DNA from: Leptolyngbya sp. FACHB-321
GTDB lineage: Bacteria > Cyanobacteriota > Cyanobacteriia > Leptolyngbyales > Leptolyngbyaceae
Assembly (NCBI RefSeq): GCF_014695975.1
Contig: NZ_JACJPI010000058.1
Coordinates: forward strand, 434,001-498,000
Length of the DNA: 64,000 bases
Reading direction: 5' to 3'
The notes under the pieces are model-generated. The model worked only from the letters and a program-made list of their open reading frames with translations. It was not told where the DNA came from and ran no database searches. A program made the position numbers and the translations under genes. Position 1 is the first letter of the stretch, and every line of letters starts with the position of its first letter. Below, in pieces: positions 56,394-64,000 of the stretch.

Positions 56394-57911
56394 ATGTTGA
56401 CCTTAAAGTCAATTAATTTTGAACAACAGCAGTTCCAAAGCCATCAGTTACAGCAATCGCATCCTGAAAAGATGGAATGGTTGCTGGGACGCAGTGCTGC
56501 CTGCGATTTAGTGCTGCCCAGTCCAGAGATTAGCCGCATCCATGGGCAAATTGTTTATGTTGATGATGCTTACCACTACATTGATGTAGGCAGTAGTTCT
56601 GGCTCTTTGCTTAATGGCAAAAGCGTGCCTGCCAATGAAATGTGCCCGCTCCATACAGGTGACATTCTTCAATTGGGAGAAACGTTTCTGCATCTTGAAG
56701 CGTTAACGGCTCCTTCTTATAGTGGCAGTGCTGATGGATTAAAGACCCACCCTCCTATTTCACTGCCTGACCAGCAATGGGCTGGTGAAGATTTGCAATG
56801 CCGTTGCTGCCGTATTGTGGACGAAACACCGGATGTAAAAACCTTCTGCTTTGTTGCAGAGCCGCCTGTGCTGTTCAACTACCTGCCAGGACAATTTGTG
56901 AATCTGGCAATCGAAATTGATGGGCAGCCTGTGATGCGATCGTACTCCATTTCATCATCGCCGACCCGTCCCTACCATCTTAGCTTGACGATTAAGCGTG
57001 TACCGTCTCCTTCAGATCAGCCAGATCTGCCTGCTGGCATTGTTTCTAACTGGTTACATGATCATCTCAATGTGGGCGATCGCGTTAAGTTGATTGGCGG
57101 ACCGATGGGGCATTTTACCTGTTTACCCCATTTGCCCCCTAAGCTGTTGCTGCTTTCGGCTGGCAGTGGCATTACACCGATGATGTCGATGTCGCGGTGG
57201 GTGCAAGATACGCTAACCGATTGCGATCTTATCTTTCTCCATAGTGCGCGCACACCTGCAGATCTCATTTTTCGTACTGAGCTAGAAACCATCACTGCCC
57301 AACTGCCAAATTTTCAGCTAGCCGTCACACTGACGCAGCAACCACAAGGTAACGCCTGGATGGGTTTGACCGGACGCATTTCTGACTCACTGTTAAATAT
57401 GGTTGTGCCTGACTTGCTCGATCGTGCCGTCTATGTTTGTGGACCTGCTAGCTTCATGGATAGCATTCGTGCCTTGCTAGAGTCGATGAAATTTCCCATG
57501 CAGAACTATCAAGAAGAGAGCTTTGGTGGCAAAAAAGCCCGACCAACTGCACTGGAGCTAACGGCTACTAAAGGCTTAATATCGGAACCGGAAACGGTTA
57601 TCCATCCTGGGAAGGGACATCACGCACTGTCAACTACTGCTAAAGCAACCCCCATTGTTCACTTCACTCAATCAGATCGGCAGGTGGAAGCAGACGATAG
57701 TGCCTCGATTTTAGAACTTGCAGAACAAGAAGGCATTCAAATCCGTCATGCTTGCCGCGTTGGTGCCTGTGGTGCCTGTAAAATTCGTGTTCGGCAAGGG
57801 CAAGTGCGATACGAAGCTCCACCTATGGCGCTTACAGCCGCCGATCAGCAGGCAGGGTATGCTCTCGCATGTGTTGCTTACCCAAATGGAGCGGTGGTGA
57901 TCGACGCTTAG
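56394..57911 (+). CDS. FHA-flavoreductase-2Fe2S fusion protein
   Basis: About 505 residues from the ATG at 56394, which has AAAGGAG ten bases upstream; the frame is open back to 56325. Residues about 27-90 are an FHA domain (LLGRSAACDLVL, SRIHG, LLNGKSV), which binds phosphothreonine. Residues about 130-360 are a ferredoxin-reductase module with FAD motif RSYSISS and NAD(P) motif LLLSAGSGITPM. The C-terminal 80 residues are a plant-type 2Fe-2S domain with CRVGACGACKI and a final LACVAYP Cys. This is an NAD(P)H reductase fused to a phospho-sensing domain. It presumably feeds the membrane Fe-S protein encoded just upstream. The substrate is unknown. Confidence 0.9.
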   Translation: MLTLKSINFEQQQFQSHQLQQSHPEKMEWLLGRSAACDLVLPSPEISRIHGQIVYVDDAYHYIDVGSSSGSLLNGKSVPANEMCPLHTGDILQLGETFLHLEALTAPSYSGSADGLKTHPPISLPDQQWAGEDLQCRCCRIVDETPDVKTFCFVAEPPVLFNYLPGQFVNLAIEIDGQPVMRSYSISSSPTRPYHLSLTIKRVPSPSDQPDLPAGIVSNWLHDHLNVGDRVKLIGGPMGHFTCLPHLPPKLLLLSAGSGITPMMSMSRWVQDTLTDCDLIFLHSARTPADLIFRTELETITAQLPNFQLAVTLTQQPQGNAWMGLTGRISDSLLNMVVPDLLDRAVYVCGPASFMDSIRALLESMKFPMQNYQEESFGGKKARPTALELTATKGLISEPETVIHPGKGHHALSTTAKATPIVHFTQSDRQVEADDSASILELAEQEGIQIRHACRVGACGACKIRVRQGQVRYEAPPMALTAADQQAGYALACVAYPNGAVVIDA

Positions 57912-58074
57912 TGGAGCAGCAAGGAGGGGAGGGAGGAAGGGTTAAGGGCTTGAGGCATGCCTTAAAGTTTCAAAGACTGGCGGGCACACAATGGCACAAA
58001 ATGTGGTGCTTCGGAGGGTGCTGTAGCCAGACGACATTGGTCTTGTGCTCGGCTCCCCAAACAGACTCATAAGG

Positions 58075-59223
58075 CTAGCGAACAGTTCTAAAACCAGATA
58101 CTTGAAATTTCTCAACATCCCAACGCTGGGGTGGGCACACAAGTCCTTTTGATTTAATGGAAGACTGTACTAGGAGTGGATAGACATGCCAATGGTAATC
58201 GTAGGCATAGTTCCAATTCGTTTCATGTACGCCTACATCCACAAAGTAACGTCCGTGGTTTAAATCGAGTCGATCGAGCTGCAACGTAATTTGTCCTTGC
58301 CCTTGTACCATAGGTAGAGTTAGCTCCATCACAGCAGTGTTGGTGTCGATACAAGTCTGACCGTCCTCATGACTCAGGGTGACGCTAAAGATCGGAGCAG
58401 CAATGGGATCGGGCGAACGATACCCAATCACAATCTCAAGGGGATCACCACTTTTTATTTCAGCGCCTGGTCGTAGTTCCACATCAGTAATCTCAATTTC
58501 TTGAGAGCCAAAGCGGTTTTGGTTTACTTGCAGTTCGATGCCTGATCGCGTTAATTGTGGTGGTCGTATGGGCGTTCGGCGTAGCGTTTCGGCGTGCATT
58601 TCACTCACATATTGACCAGCCACTACTTTTGGCTCACCGTAAGCTATAACCTGCCCATGACGTAGCCACAATGAACGATCGGACAGTTGCTGTACTTGTT
58701 TAGCACTATGCGAAATCAAAACGATTGCGCAGCCCTGTTCCTTTAATTGAGCAATTCTTCCTAAACACTTTGCTTGAAAGGCAACGTCACCAACTGAGAG
58801 AAATTTATCTACTAACAACACATCAGGATGAGTATGCACTGCCACGGCAAACGCCAGCCGCATCTGCATTCCAGTGCTATAGGTGCGGACAGGGCTATCA
58901 ATAAATGTCTCAAGCTCAGCAAACTCAACGATCGATTGGAAGGATCGTGCCACCTCGCGCCGCGTTAGCCCCGCTACGATCGCAGTGACGAAGACATTCT
59001 CTCGTCCGGTCAAATCACTATGGAACCCAGCGCCTAAATCTAATAATGCTCCAATTCTGCCATGCCTTTTCACGCGTCCTTCATCAGGGCTACCAACACC
59101 GCCAACAAGCTGCAACAAGGTGGATTCACCTGCGCCGTTGTGCCCAATAATGCCTAACATCTCGCCAGGCGCTACTGTAAAACTGATATGGCGTAATGCC
59201 CAGAACTGTTCGACGGGTCGCAT
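58075..59223 (-). CDS. Wzt-like polysaccharide-export ATPase with swapped Walker charges, N-terminally short
   Basis: A 382-residue ABC ATPase with a C-terminal Wzt-type carbohydrate-binding domain (VELRPGAEIKSGDPLEIVIGY, RYFVDVGVHETN). The Walker A lysine is Glu (GHNGAGEST; GAA), and the Walker B glutamate is Lys (LLVDKFLSVGD; AAA). The family has GHNGAGKST and LLVDEVLAVGD. The signature YSTGM and the H-loop His are intact. The N-terminal 40-50 residues usual before FWALRHISF are missing, because an in-frame stop lies just upstream. It would help export a polysaccharide if active; more likely it is ATPase-dead or decaying. No permease gene is adjacent. Confidence 0.82.
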   Translation of the reverse strand: MRPVEQFWALRHISFTVAPGEMLGIIGHNGAGESTLLQLVGGVGSPDEGRVKRHGRIGALLDLGAGFHSDLTGRENVFVTAIVAGLTRREVARSFQSIVEFAELETFIDSPVRTYSTGMQMRLAFAVAVHTHPDVLLVDKFLSVGDVAFQAKCLGRIAQLKEQGCAIVLISHSAKQVQQLSDRSLWLRHGQVIAYGEPKVVAGQYVSEMHAETLRRTPIRPPQLTRSGIELQVNQNRFGSQEIEITDVELRPGAEIKSGDPLEIVIGYRSPDPIAAPIFSVTLSHEDGQTCIDTNTAVMELTLPMVQGQGQITLQLDRLDLNHGRYFVDVGVHETNWNYAYDYHWHVYPLLVQSSIKSKGLVCPPQRWDVEKFQVSGFRTVR

Positions 59224-59917
59224 TTTAAGGATAATTCATGAATACCAATGATTGAATTACTCTATGTTGCCAAGACAAGGTTTCTTTTCAAAACCTTCAT
59301 AGTCCTTACTGTCATTCTTGATTAATACTAGTTTTGCCAGTGAAGCAGACGACCCAGAACAAAGGGGAACCCACCGTAGATTGAATAAAACCCAGTGCAT
59401 CCCAATGGAGAACGCTTTCACTTCTTCGCAAGCTCAGTGAGGCTATCCGGATGAACTTCACAATTTTCATCAACGAAGCAGGGGTGTTCGACTTGAGCAA
59501 CCTGGACGCTTATTCGAGCCGCTCCTAGTTCTAGTCAGCGCCAAAAAGTAAAAGCATGATTCACTCTGAAAAGTCCTGATAGGGACTGATTTGGGTGAAC
59601 TGATCATTAGGTTGAGAGCAAATAAATCAATGCACCAGTGCACTAAAGATGACACACTTGACCAAAGTGGTTGAAGCTTTCCTCAGTATTTCCACTAAAA
59701 ACAAAAATCTTGAACAAGCCTCTGTACTTTAAGTGAAGTTCGGCAAAATCTTCCGGATGAACGCTCCAGGTATTGTAGAAAGAACGTCTTAGTACTCTCA
59801 GTACAGTTACCAGGCAATGTTCTAAATTTGCTTTAGACATCACACTCATCAAAATTGCCCAACTTCGATCCAACTGAATAGAGAATGTTGTCTCAATAAA
59901 GCCCTTCAGAGGAAATA
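59224..59917. other. degenerate region, no intact gene
   Basis: Three short overlapping minus-strand frames (59312-59500, 59470-59655, 59643-59873) carry gene-like text in shifting frames (for example LEHCLVTVLRVLRRSFYNTWSVHPEDFAELHL), suggesting one or more decayed genes I cannot identify. The upstream part of the Wzt-like gene may have been lost here. Confidence 0.35.
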
Positions 59918-61642
59918 ATGAGCTATTTCGTTATTGTTTGGATTGTTCTACTTTCTACTGGCTACTTAATTGGCATTGGGTTGCTCAATGTCTTTCAGAT
60001 CAGCTATTTAACACGAGCTGGCGATCGTCTAATCGTCTCTGTGTGGGTAGGAACTGTCACACTGGCGATCGCGCTCTTAGCAACCGCTCTCATTCTTCCT
60101 TTATCTCCACTTGTAGGAGCAGGCGTTGCAGGAAGCTTTTGTTTGATAGCATTGTTGTCAAAACGCACTCGAACAGAACTGGTGGCGTTAAGACCAAAGG
60201 TATCGAGAAAGAAAATTTTTGGCTTCTTGGCTTTGGCGATCGCGATCGCGTCTCTAATGACTCGTCAAGTTACTTGGTACGACACGGGGTACTACCATTA
60301 CCAAGTAATTCAATGGCTAGAAAAGTTTGGCACTGTTCCGGGTGTAGCCTTACTATTTCCCAACTTCGGCTTCACCTCATCCTGGTTTGCCTTTGCTGCA
60401 CCTCTCAATGCTGAAATTTTTGATGCCCGCGTTAGCGCAGTTACCAACGGCTTTGTTTTCCTCATCGCCACCTTACAATTCTTCATTTGCTTAACGCACT
60501 GTTTGAAGCGTAAAGCCTACTTAAGTGATTGGTTTATGGTAACTTGCTCACTCATACTTTTACCAGCCTTAATGTTGGTAAGTTCGTTAGCAACCATTTT
60601 AGTATCGCCCTCTCCAGATATTCCGGTCATTTTTCTTGTAGAGGTTACGGTCTGGTCAATTTTAGGACTCTCTACTTGTAAAGAGCCTTCTCCAGCCAGC
60701 AGCGAAAGAGCGATTGAACCTGAAGTGATTCCGCTATTCTTAGCAGCAGGAGCCGTGACCGTAAAACTGACCGCTTTGCCAGTTTTATTAATCTCTAGCT
60801 TATTTTTTATTTTTATTAGAGGGTTTAAAGCACGACGATTTTTGATCGCAGGCGTAGTAATCACAGTAGCGATCGCCCCGATGCTCATTTCTGGAGCCAT
60901 TACGTCCGGGTGTCCAATTTATCCATCTTCTTTGTTCTGTCTCGATTTACCCTGGTCGCCAGCCCTGGAAGAAATTAAACAGACAGCTAATGGGACGCAT
61001 GGCGTAATAACTTGGGCAGACTCACCGCCATCTGGTATCCATCCTTGGCTCTGGTCACTTTGGCGCTGGTTTAACTCCTCCATCCAAAGGCAATTCATGG
61101 CTTTCTTAGTTTTATTCTCAATCTTTCCTGCAATCTACCTTGCAAGAAAAGTAAAAATGGACCGCTTCTCTGAGCCGCTTTGGGTGATATTAATAGCAGT
61201 TTTAGGAATCGTATTCATCATACTGCAATCCCCTTTCTTCAGGTTTGCAATCCCCTACCTCGTTCTTTTACCTGCTTTAGGCATGGCAATCTACTTTCAA
61301 AATAATTTTGTGGCTGCCTTTAATAGGGTTGTTGAGCGGCTAAGCTCACAGTTCCCTTTGCGAAATCTCTACAGATTTATGCCTATCATCTGTCTTTCTT
61401 TAATCGCTGCAATTATTACAAGCTACGCCAGCATTGACTCATCTCAATTATTGTTGCCTCCGCAAATTCAGAGGATTTCCTTTGAGAAGAAACAAGTCAA
61501 CGATATTACGTATTTTTCTCCAATTCAGAGTATTTTATGTTGGGCAACTCAGCTTCCTTGCACGGTTGAAATCTCACCCAATGTTAAACTGCGTAATTCG
61601 GCAGAGGGCATTGCGGGCGGCTTTGTTCGCATCCGAAATTAA
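59918..61642 (+). CDS. multi-span membrane protein (LIC_10190-like), probable glycan biosynthesis
   Basis: A 574-residue protein with about 12 hydrophobic spans. The loop TWYDTGYYHYQVIQWLEKFGTVPGVALL after the third span and the acidic motif there resemble GT-C-type glycosyltransferases and the LIC_10190 family of membrane proteins, which act in surface polysaccharide assembly. The final 60 residues are outside the membrane. AGAGGAAATA precedes the ATG. It lies among decayed polysaccharide genes, which supports the role; the specific reaction is unknown. Confidence 0.7.
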   Translation: MSYFVIVWIVLLSTGYLIGIGLLNVFQISYLTRAGDRLIVSVWVGTVTLAIALLATALILPLSPLVGAGVAGSFCLIALLSKRTRTELVALRPKVSRKKIFGFLALAIAIASLMTRQVTWYDTGYYHYQVIQWLEKFGTVPGVALLFPNFGFTSSWFAFAAPLNAEIFDARVSAVTNGFVFLIATLQFFICLTHCLKRKAYLSDWFMVTCSLILLPALMLVSSLATILVSPSPDIPVIFLVEVTVWSILGLSTCKEPSPASSERAIEPEVIPLFLAAGAVTVKLTALPVLLISSLFFIFIRGFKARRFLIAGVVITVAIAPMLISGAITSGCPIYPSSLFCLDLPWSPALEEIKQTANGTHGVITWADSPPSGIHPWLWSLWRWFNSSIQRQFMAFLVLFSIFPAIYLARKVKMDRFSEPLWVILIAVLGIVFIILQSPFFRFAIPYLVLLPALGMAIYFQNNFVAAFNRVVERLSSQFPLRNLYRFMPIICLSLIAAIITSYASIDSSQLLLPPQIQRISFEKKQVNDITYFSPIQSILCWATQLPCTVEISPNVKLRNSAEGIAGGFVRIRN

Positions 61643-61775
61643 GGTGACGATCTATTTGATTATGCTGTAAAAACGGTATAGGTAATCCAGTGAGGCTCTG
61701 AAAGGGGTTTTCAGCCTATTTGTAGGAGATCCTTCAAGGCGATCGCTCTTTTCTCCTACGACAGATTGAATTGAG

Positions 61776-62610
61776 TTATCCCTTAGAGACTGCAACAATA
61801 CTGCTATTGATGTTGCGATCGAACAGCACGCGTGATTTAAACAGGATTCTGAAGCGTAGCCACAGCGATCGTAATTCTCCTAGAGCGCAGCGGCTTTTCC
61901 ACTGCCTCAGATGATAGGTGGAAATGACAATATCAACAGTGGGGGTGAACACGCCACCAAGTACTGCCTCAGAAGCCGATCGACTTAAGGTCAGCAACTA
62001 CTATCGGATCACTACGCGAACCACGTACCTGTAACAGCAAAATAAGTTGAATGATGCCGACTACCGGTATGGTCAACTCTAGAAAAAATAACCCCAGGCT
62101 AAAAACGCCATTGAGCCAAGTACTGAGGTTGAGCGTTGAGAGCGATCGCCAGAGTAAATAACGCATTGTTAGCACAGCCAGAATACTGATCACTAAAGTT
62201 CTTGACTAGGGGGCTGGACGTGGGGCGACCTGCATGATCACCAATGCTACCAATAGGAGCGCAACCGCCTAAAACAGCAGGTAGCCCTCAACTATCATGG
62301 GCGCTTCTATCCCCATCGGTGACTGTTCCTGCAACTGGTTTAAATGTTGAAAAATCTGGCTGGTTGTCCCTTCTTTAGCAAACCATGCCGCTACGATCGC
62401 CCCAGCTAAAGCCACACCACTCAACATCACGGCATTAGCAAGCTGAACACGAGAAACTTGTTGCAAAAACAGTTGAGGAGAAAGCCTAGCAGCAGGCTGA
62501 GAGTTTATCATCACTTTGCCCGTAATCTTTTTTATAACTGAAGCATAGACAAGGCATACCGTTAGCAGTTTTGCCATTTGTCGCAGTATCCACTGACGTT
62601 GCAGGTTCAA
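61776..62610 (-). pseudogene. cellulose-synthase-like GT2 glycosyltransferase pseudogene
   Basis: One minus-strand frame reads the membrane N-terminus of a BcsA-like GT2 (AIVAAWFAKEGTTSQIFQHLNQLQEQSP, then LVISILAVLTMRYLLWRSLSTLNLSTWLNGVFSLGLFFLE), interrupted by two TAG stops, after GYLLF and between APRPAP and SRTLVIS. A frameshift near 61990 follows, with the catalytic start AVLGGVFTPTVDIVISTYHL in another frame. After that, similarity stops. The catalytic domain is missing. N-terminal boundary uncertain (TTG at 62610). Confidence 0.82.
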
Positions 62611-62823
62611 GATGAGGATAACCTGAGAACTTTCTGAGATAACGTTGTAAATTAGACAAACAGGTCTGATTAGCGTTTAATGCCGACTATGTGAGTAGTT
62701 AGGGGTAAATTATTTAGAAGCCGCATTTCGTCTTTGCGTTCGGCTGAGAGTCCTATGCATCGCTGGGTTGAGCGTAGTCGCAACCCGGTCTCTAAGTAGA
62801 GCTTAACTTAACCCTTCTACTTC

Positions 62824-62918
62824 CTATAGCAGTCCTAAATCAGTTGTGAGATTGAGAGACTTTGTGAGAAAGGATTCCACTGGAATCCTTTCTCACAATC
62901 TAGATAGGATCGCTATAG
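62824..62918. mobile_element. MITE-like element with terminal inverted repeats
   Basis: A 95-base element bounded by CTATAGCAGTCCTA (62824-62837) and TAGGATCGCTATAG (62905-62918), inverted repeats matching at 12 of 14 positions; similarity continues to about 28 bases (21 matches). The inside is a perfect palindrome, TTGTGAGAAAGGATTCCA (62862-62879) against its inverse (62881-62898). TA dinucleotides at both ends suit an IS630/mariner-type target. No coding capacity. It lies 24 bases before the next start codon and may carry its promoter or a hairpin in its leader. Confidence 0.75.
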
Positions 62919-62942
62919 TTAATTTCTAACTGATAGAACATT

Positions 62943-64000
62943 ATGAAATGTATTCGCTGTAGCACTGACAATACATTAAAAGATCGAACCGACAATCAAG
63001 GTCGCTGCAAAAATTGTCAGCATCCGTTTGCCTTTGAACCAACGGCAATGGGAACAGTTAAAGTGACAGACCCCATGTTCGCCAAAGCGATCGCCGATCT
63101 TTCAGCAAACAATACGCTCTTTTTCACACCCAAACAGTTTTTATACTTTTTTGACAAACGACTACGAACCAAGAATTTGTTGTCTGCTAAAGGCTGTTTG
63201 CTTCTCTACCTTGTAGTAACCACATTTATGACGCTGGTGGTGGGTTCTAATCTCTTTACTCATACGGTTAGTGTCTTAATGGCATCCCTCCCTGCAATTG
63301 CTATTAGCCTTGTTGCTATTGTCATTTTGGCTTCTACCAGCCAATCTAGAAAAACAAGCAATAAGGCACGTCAGAGTAGTGCGAAAGCACTGCAAATTAT
63401 TGGAGGCGTTATCTTAGCGGCTGGAATAGGTGTAAGCATTATAGGCAACTCTTTTCCGCTTTTTGCTATTAGTGTTCTTTTAGGCGTTGGGTCGTTTTAT
63501 TATGGCAGGCGGCAGAGTCGTCAAATGTTGATTCATCAGCAGCTAATAGTTGATGCTGCTCTCTTTCAGGGATGGCTCGATCGCTGGCAGCAAATCAATG
63601 GTTTCGCAGCGAATATGCTGCCGCCTGCTCGTGAAGACCGCACGCCTGCTACCGTCAATTCAGACATCACTGCGTATAGCTTTGATCGCTTAGTCGTTTG
63701 TAGCAGCGCTGCGATCGCCCAAATTTTGATTGCCAATAATTTTCATTTTGAAAATAACTGCGCGATTCTTAGCATTACAGGTTATCCGCAAAGCATTTTT
63801 GACACCACTATGGGAATGTTGCGCCGCAATCCTGAACTAAAAGTGTACGCCTTTCATGATTGCAGTGCTAGAGGTGTAGGCTTGGTTCATCAACTAAGAA
63901 GCAGTGCTAAATGGTTCCAGAATAGCAGTGTTGAAATCTTTGACGTAGGCTTATTGCCACGACAGATTTTCCCTAGCAAATCTATGTTTATTCAAAATAC
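62943..64000 (+). CDS. zinc-ribbon membrane protein, 5' part (runs off the window)
   Basis: The ATG at 62943 opens a frame with no stop to base 64000 (352 codons). The start MKCIRCSTDNTL...RCKNCQHPF is a zinc ribbon (Cys3, Cys6, Cys22, Cys25). Two pairs of membrane spans follow at about 84-140 (GCLLLYLVVTTFMTLVVGS, MASLPAIAISLVAIVILAS) and 155-185 (ALQIIGGVILAAGIGVSIIG, LFAISVLLGVGSFYYG). The rest is soluble (RLVVCSSAAIAQILIANNF, LKVYAFHDCSARGVGLVHQL), possibly a nucleotide-handling or Rossmann-like fold. No family recognised. HIP1 sites and codon use fit a native gene. Confidence 0.75.
   Translation, partial: MKCIRCSTDNTLKDRTDNQGRCKNCQHPFAFEPTAMGTVKVTDPMFAKAIADLSANNTLFFTPKQFLYFFDKRLRTKNLLSAKGCLLLYLVVTTFMTLVVGSNLFTHTVSVLMASLPAIAISLVAIVILASTSQSRKTSNKARQSSAKALQIIGGVILAAGIGVSIIGNSFPLFAISVLLGVGSFYYGRRQSRQMLIHQQLIVDAALFQGWLDRWQQINGFAANMLPPAREDRTPATVNSDITAYSFDRLVVCSSAAIAQILIANNFHFENNCAILSITGYPQSIFDTTMGMLRRNPELKVYAFHDCSARGVGLVHQLRSSAKWFQNSSVEIFDVGLLPRQIFPSKSMFIQN

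Noticed and set aside
1-64000. tRNA, rRNA, tmRNA and RNase P RNA genes
   Set aside because: No matching signatures (for example T-loop GGTTCGAATCC with a nearby acceptor stem) were seen; a covariance search would settle it.

Overview
The window is a chromosomal segment of a filamentous-type cyanobacterium. The signs are very frequent HIP1 octamers (GCGATCGC) inside genes, short heptanucleotide tandem repeats of the STRR type, and many families typical of cyanobacteria: a Pyridox_oxase_2 flavoprotein, DUF2808, CHAT-TPR, haemagglutinin-type exoproteins, WD40 protein kinases and Uma2. I see no rRNA, tRNA or CRISPR array. Two genes run off the window, one at each edge.

Layout. 1-5.3 kb: end of a YeeE/YedE transporter, a decayed IS982 element, a beta-carbonic anhydrase, an M48 peptidase and a universal stress protein whose leader carries a ydaO-type c-di-AMP riboswitch. 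5.7-14 kb: housekeeping genes (Ski2-like helicase, QueG, GNAT, YgjP-like peptidase, FMN protein) with a degenerate sensor kinase. 14-18.2 kb: a minus-strand operon coding an asparagine-synthetase-like enzyme without its glutaminase cysteine, overlapping a PLP-barrel protein without its Schiff-base lysine. 18.8-21.6 kb: a LivJ/LivH-type amino-acid transport pair and a receiver domain lacking the phospho-acceptor Asp.

21.8-28.8 kb holds the most striking locus. It encodes a vWA protein, a nicotinamidase-like hydrolase, a zinc-ribbon protein kinase, an ADP-ribosylglycohydrolase and a PP2C phosphatase on the minus strand, and a divergent Nudix-winged-helix (NrtR-like) protein. Between the divergent genes lie two matching operator-like dyads. 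I read it as an NAD/ADP-ribose-linked phospho-signalling system.

29-36.4 kb: a haemagglutinin-type exoprotein divergent from a CHAT-TPR caspase-like protein, then DUF2808. 36.5-46.2 kb: a type I secretion locus (PpiC-like protein, cNMP-C39-like ABC exporter, HlyD, and an unlisted 50-residue peptide gene ending at a strong terminator) flanked by two RTX/CHRD-type cargo genes. The promoters of operon and cargo share an AATTRGAACYAA motif.

46.4-58 kb: unknown proteins, a PAS-only sensor, a Ser/Thr kinase with WD40 repeats, and a redox pair made of a polytopic Fe-S membrane protein and an FHA-flavoreductase-2Fe2S fusion. 58-64 kb is an eroding polysaccharide region: a Wzt-like ATPase with swapped Walker charges, a membrane glycan protein, a cellulose-synthase-like pseudogene, a MITE, and a zinc-ribbon membrane protein running off the right edge.
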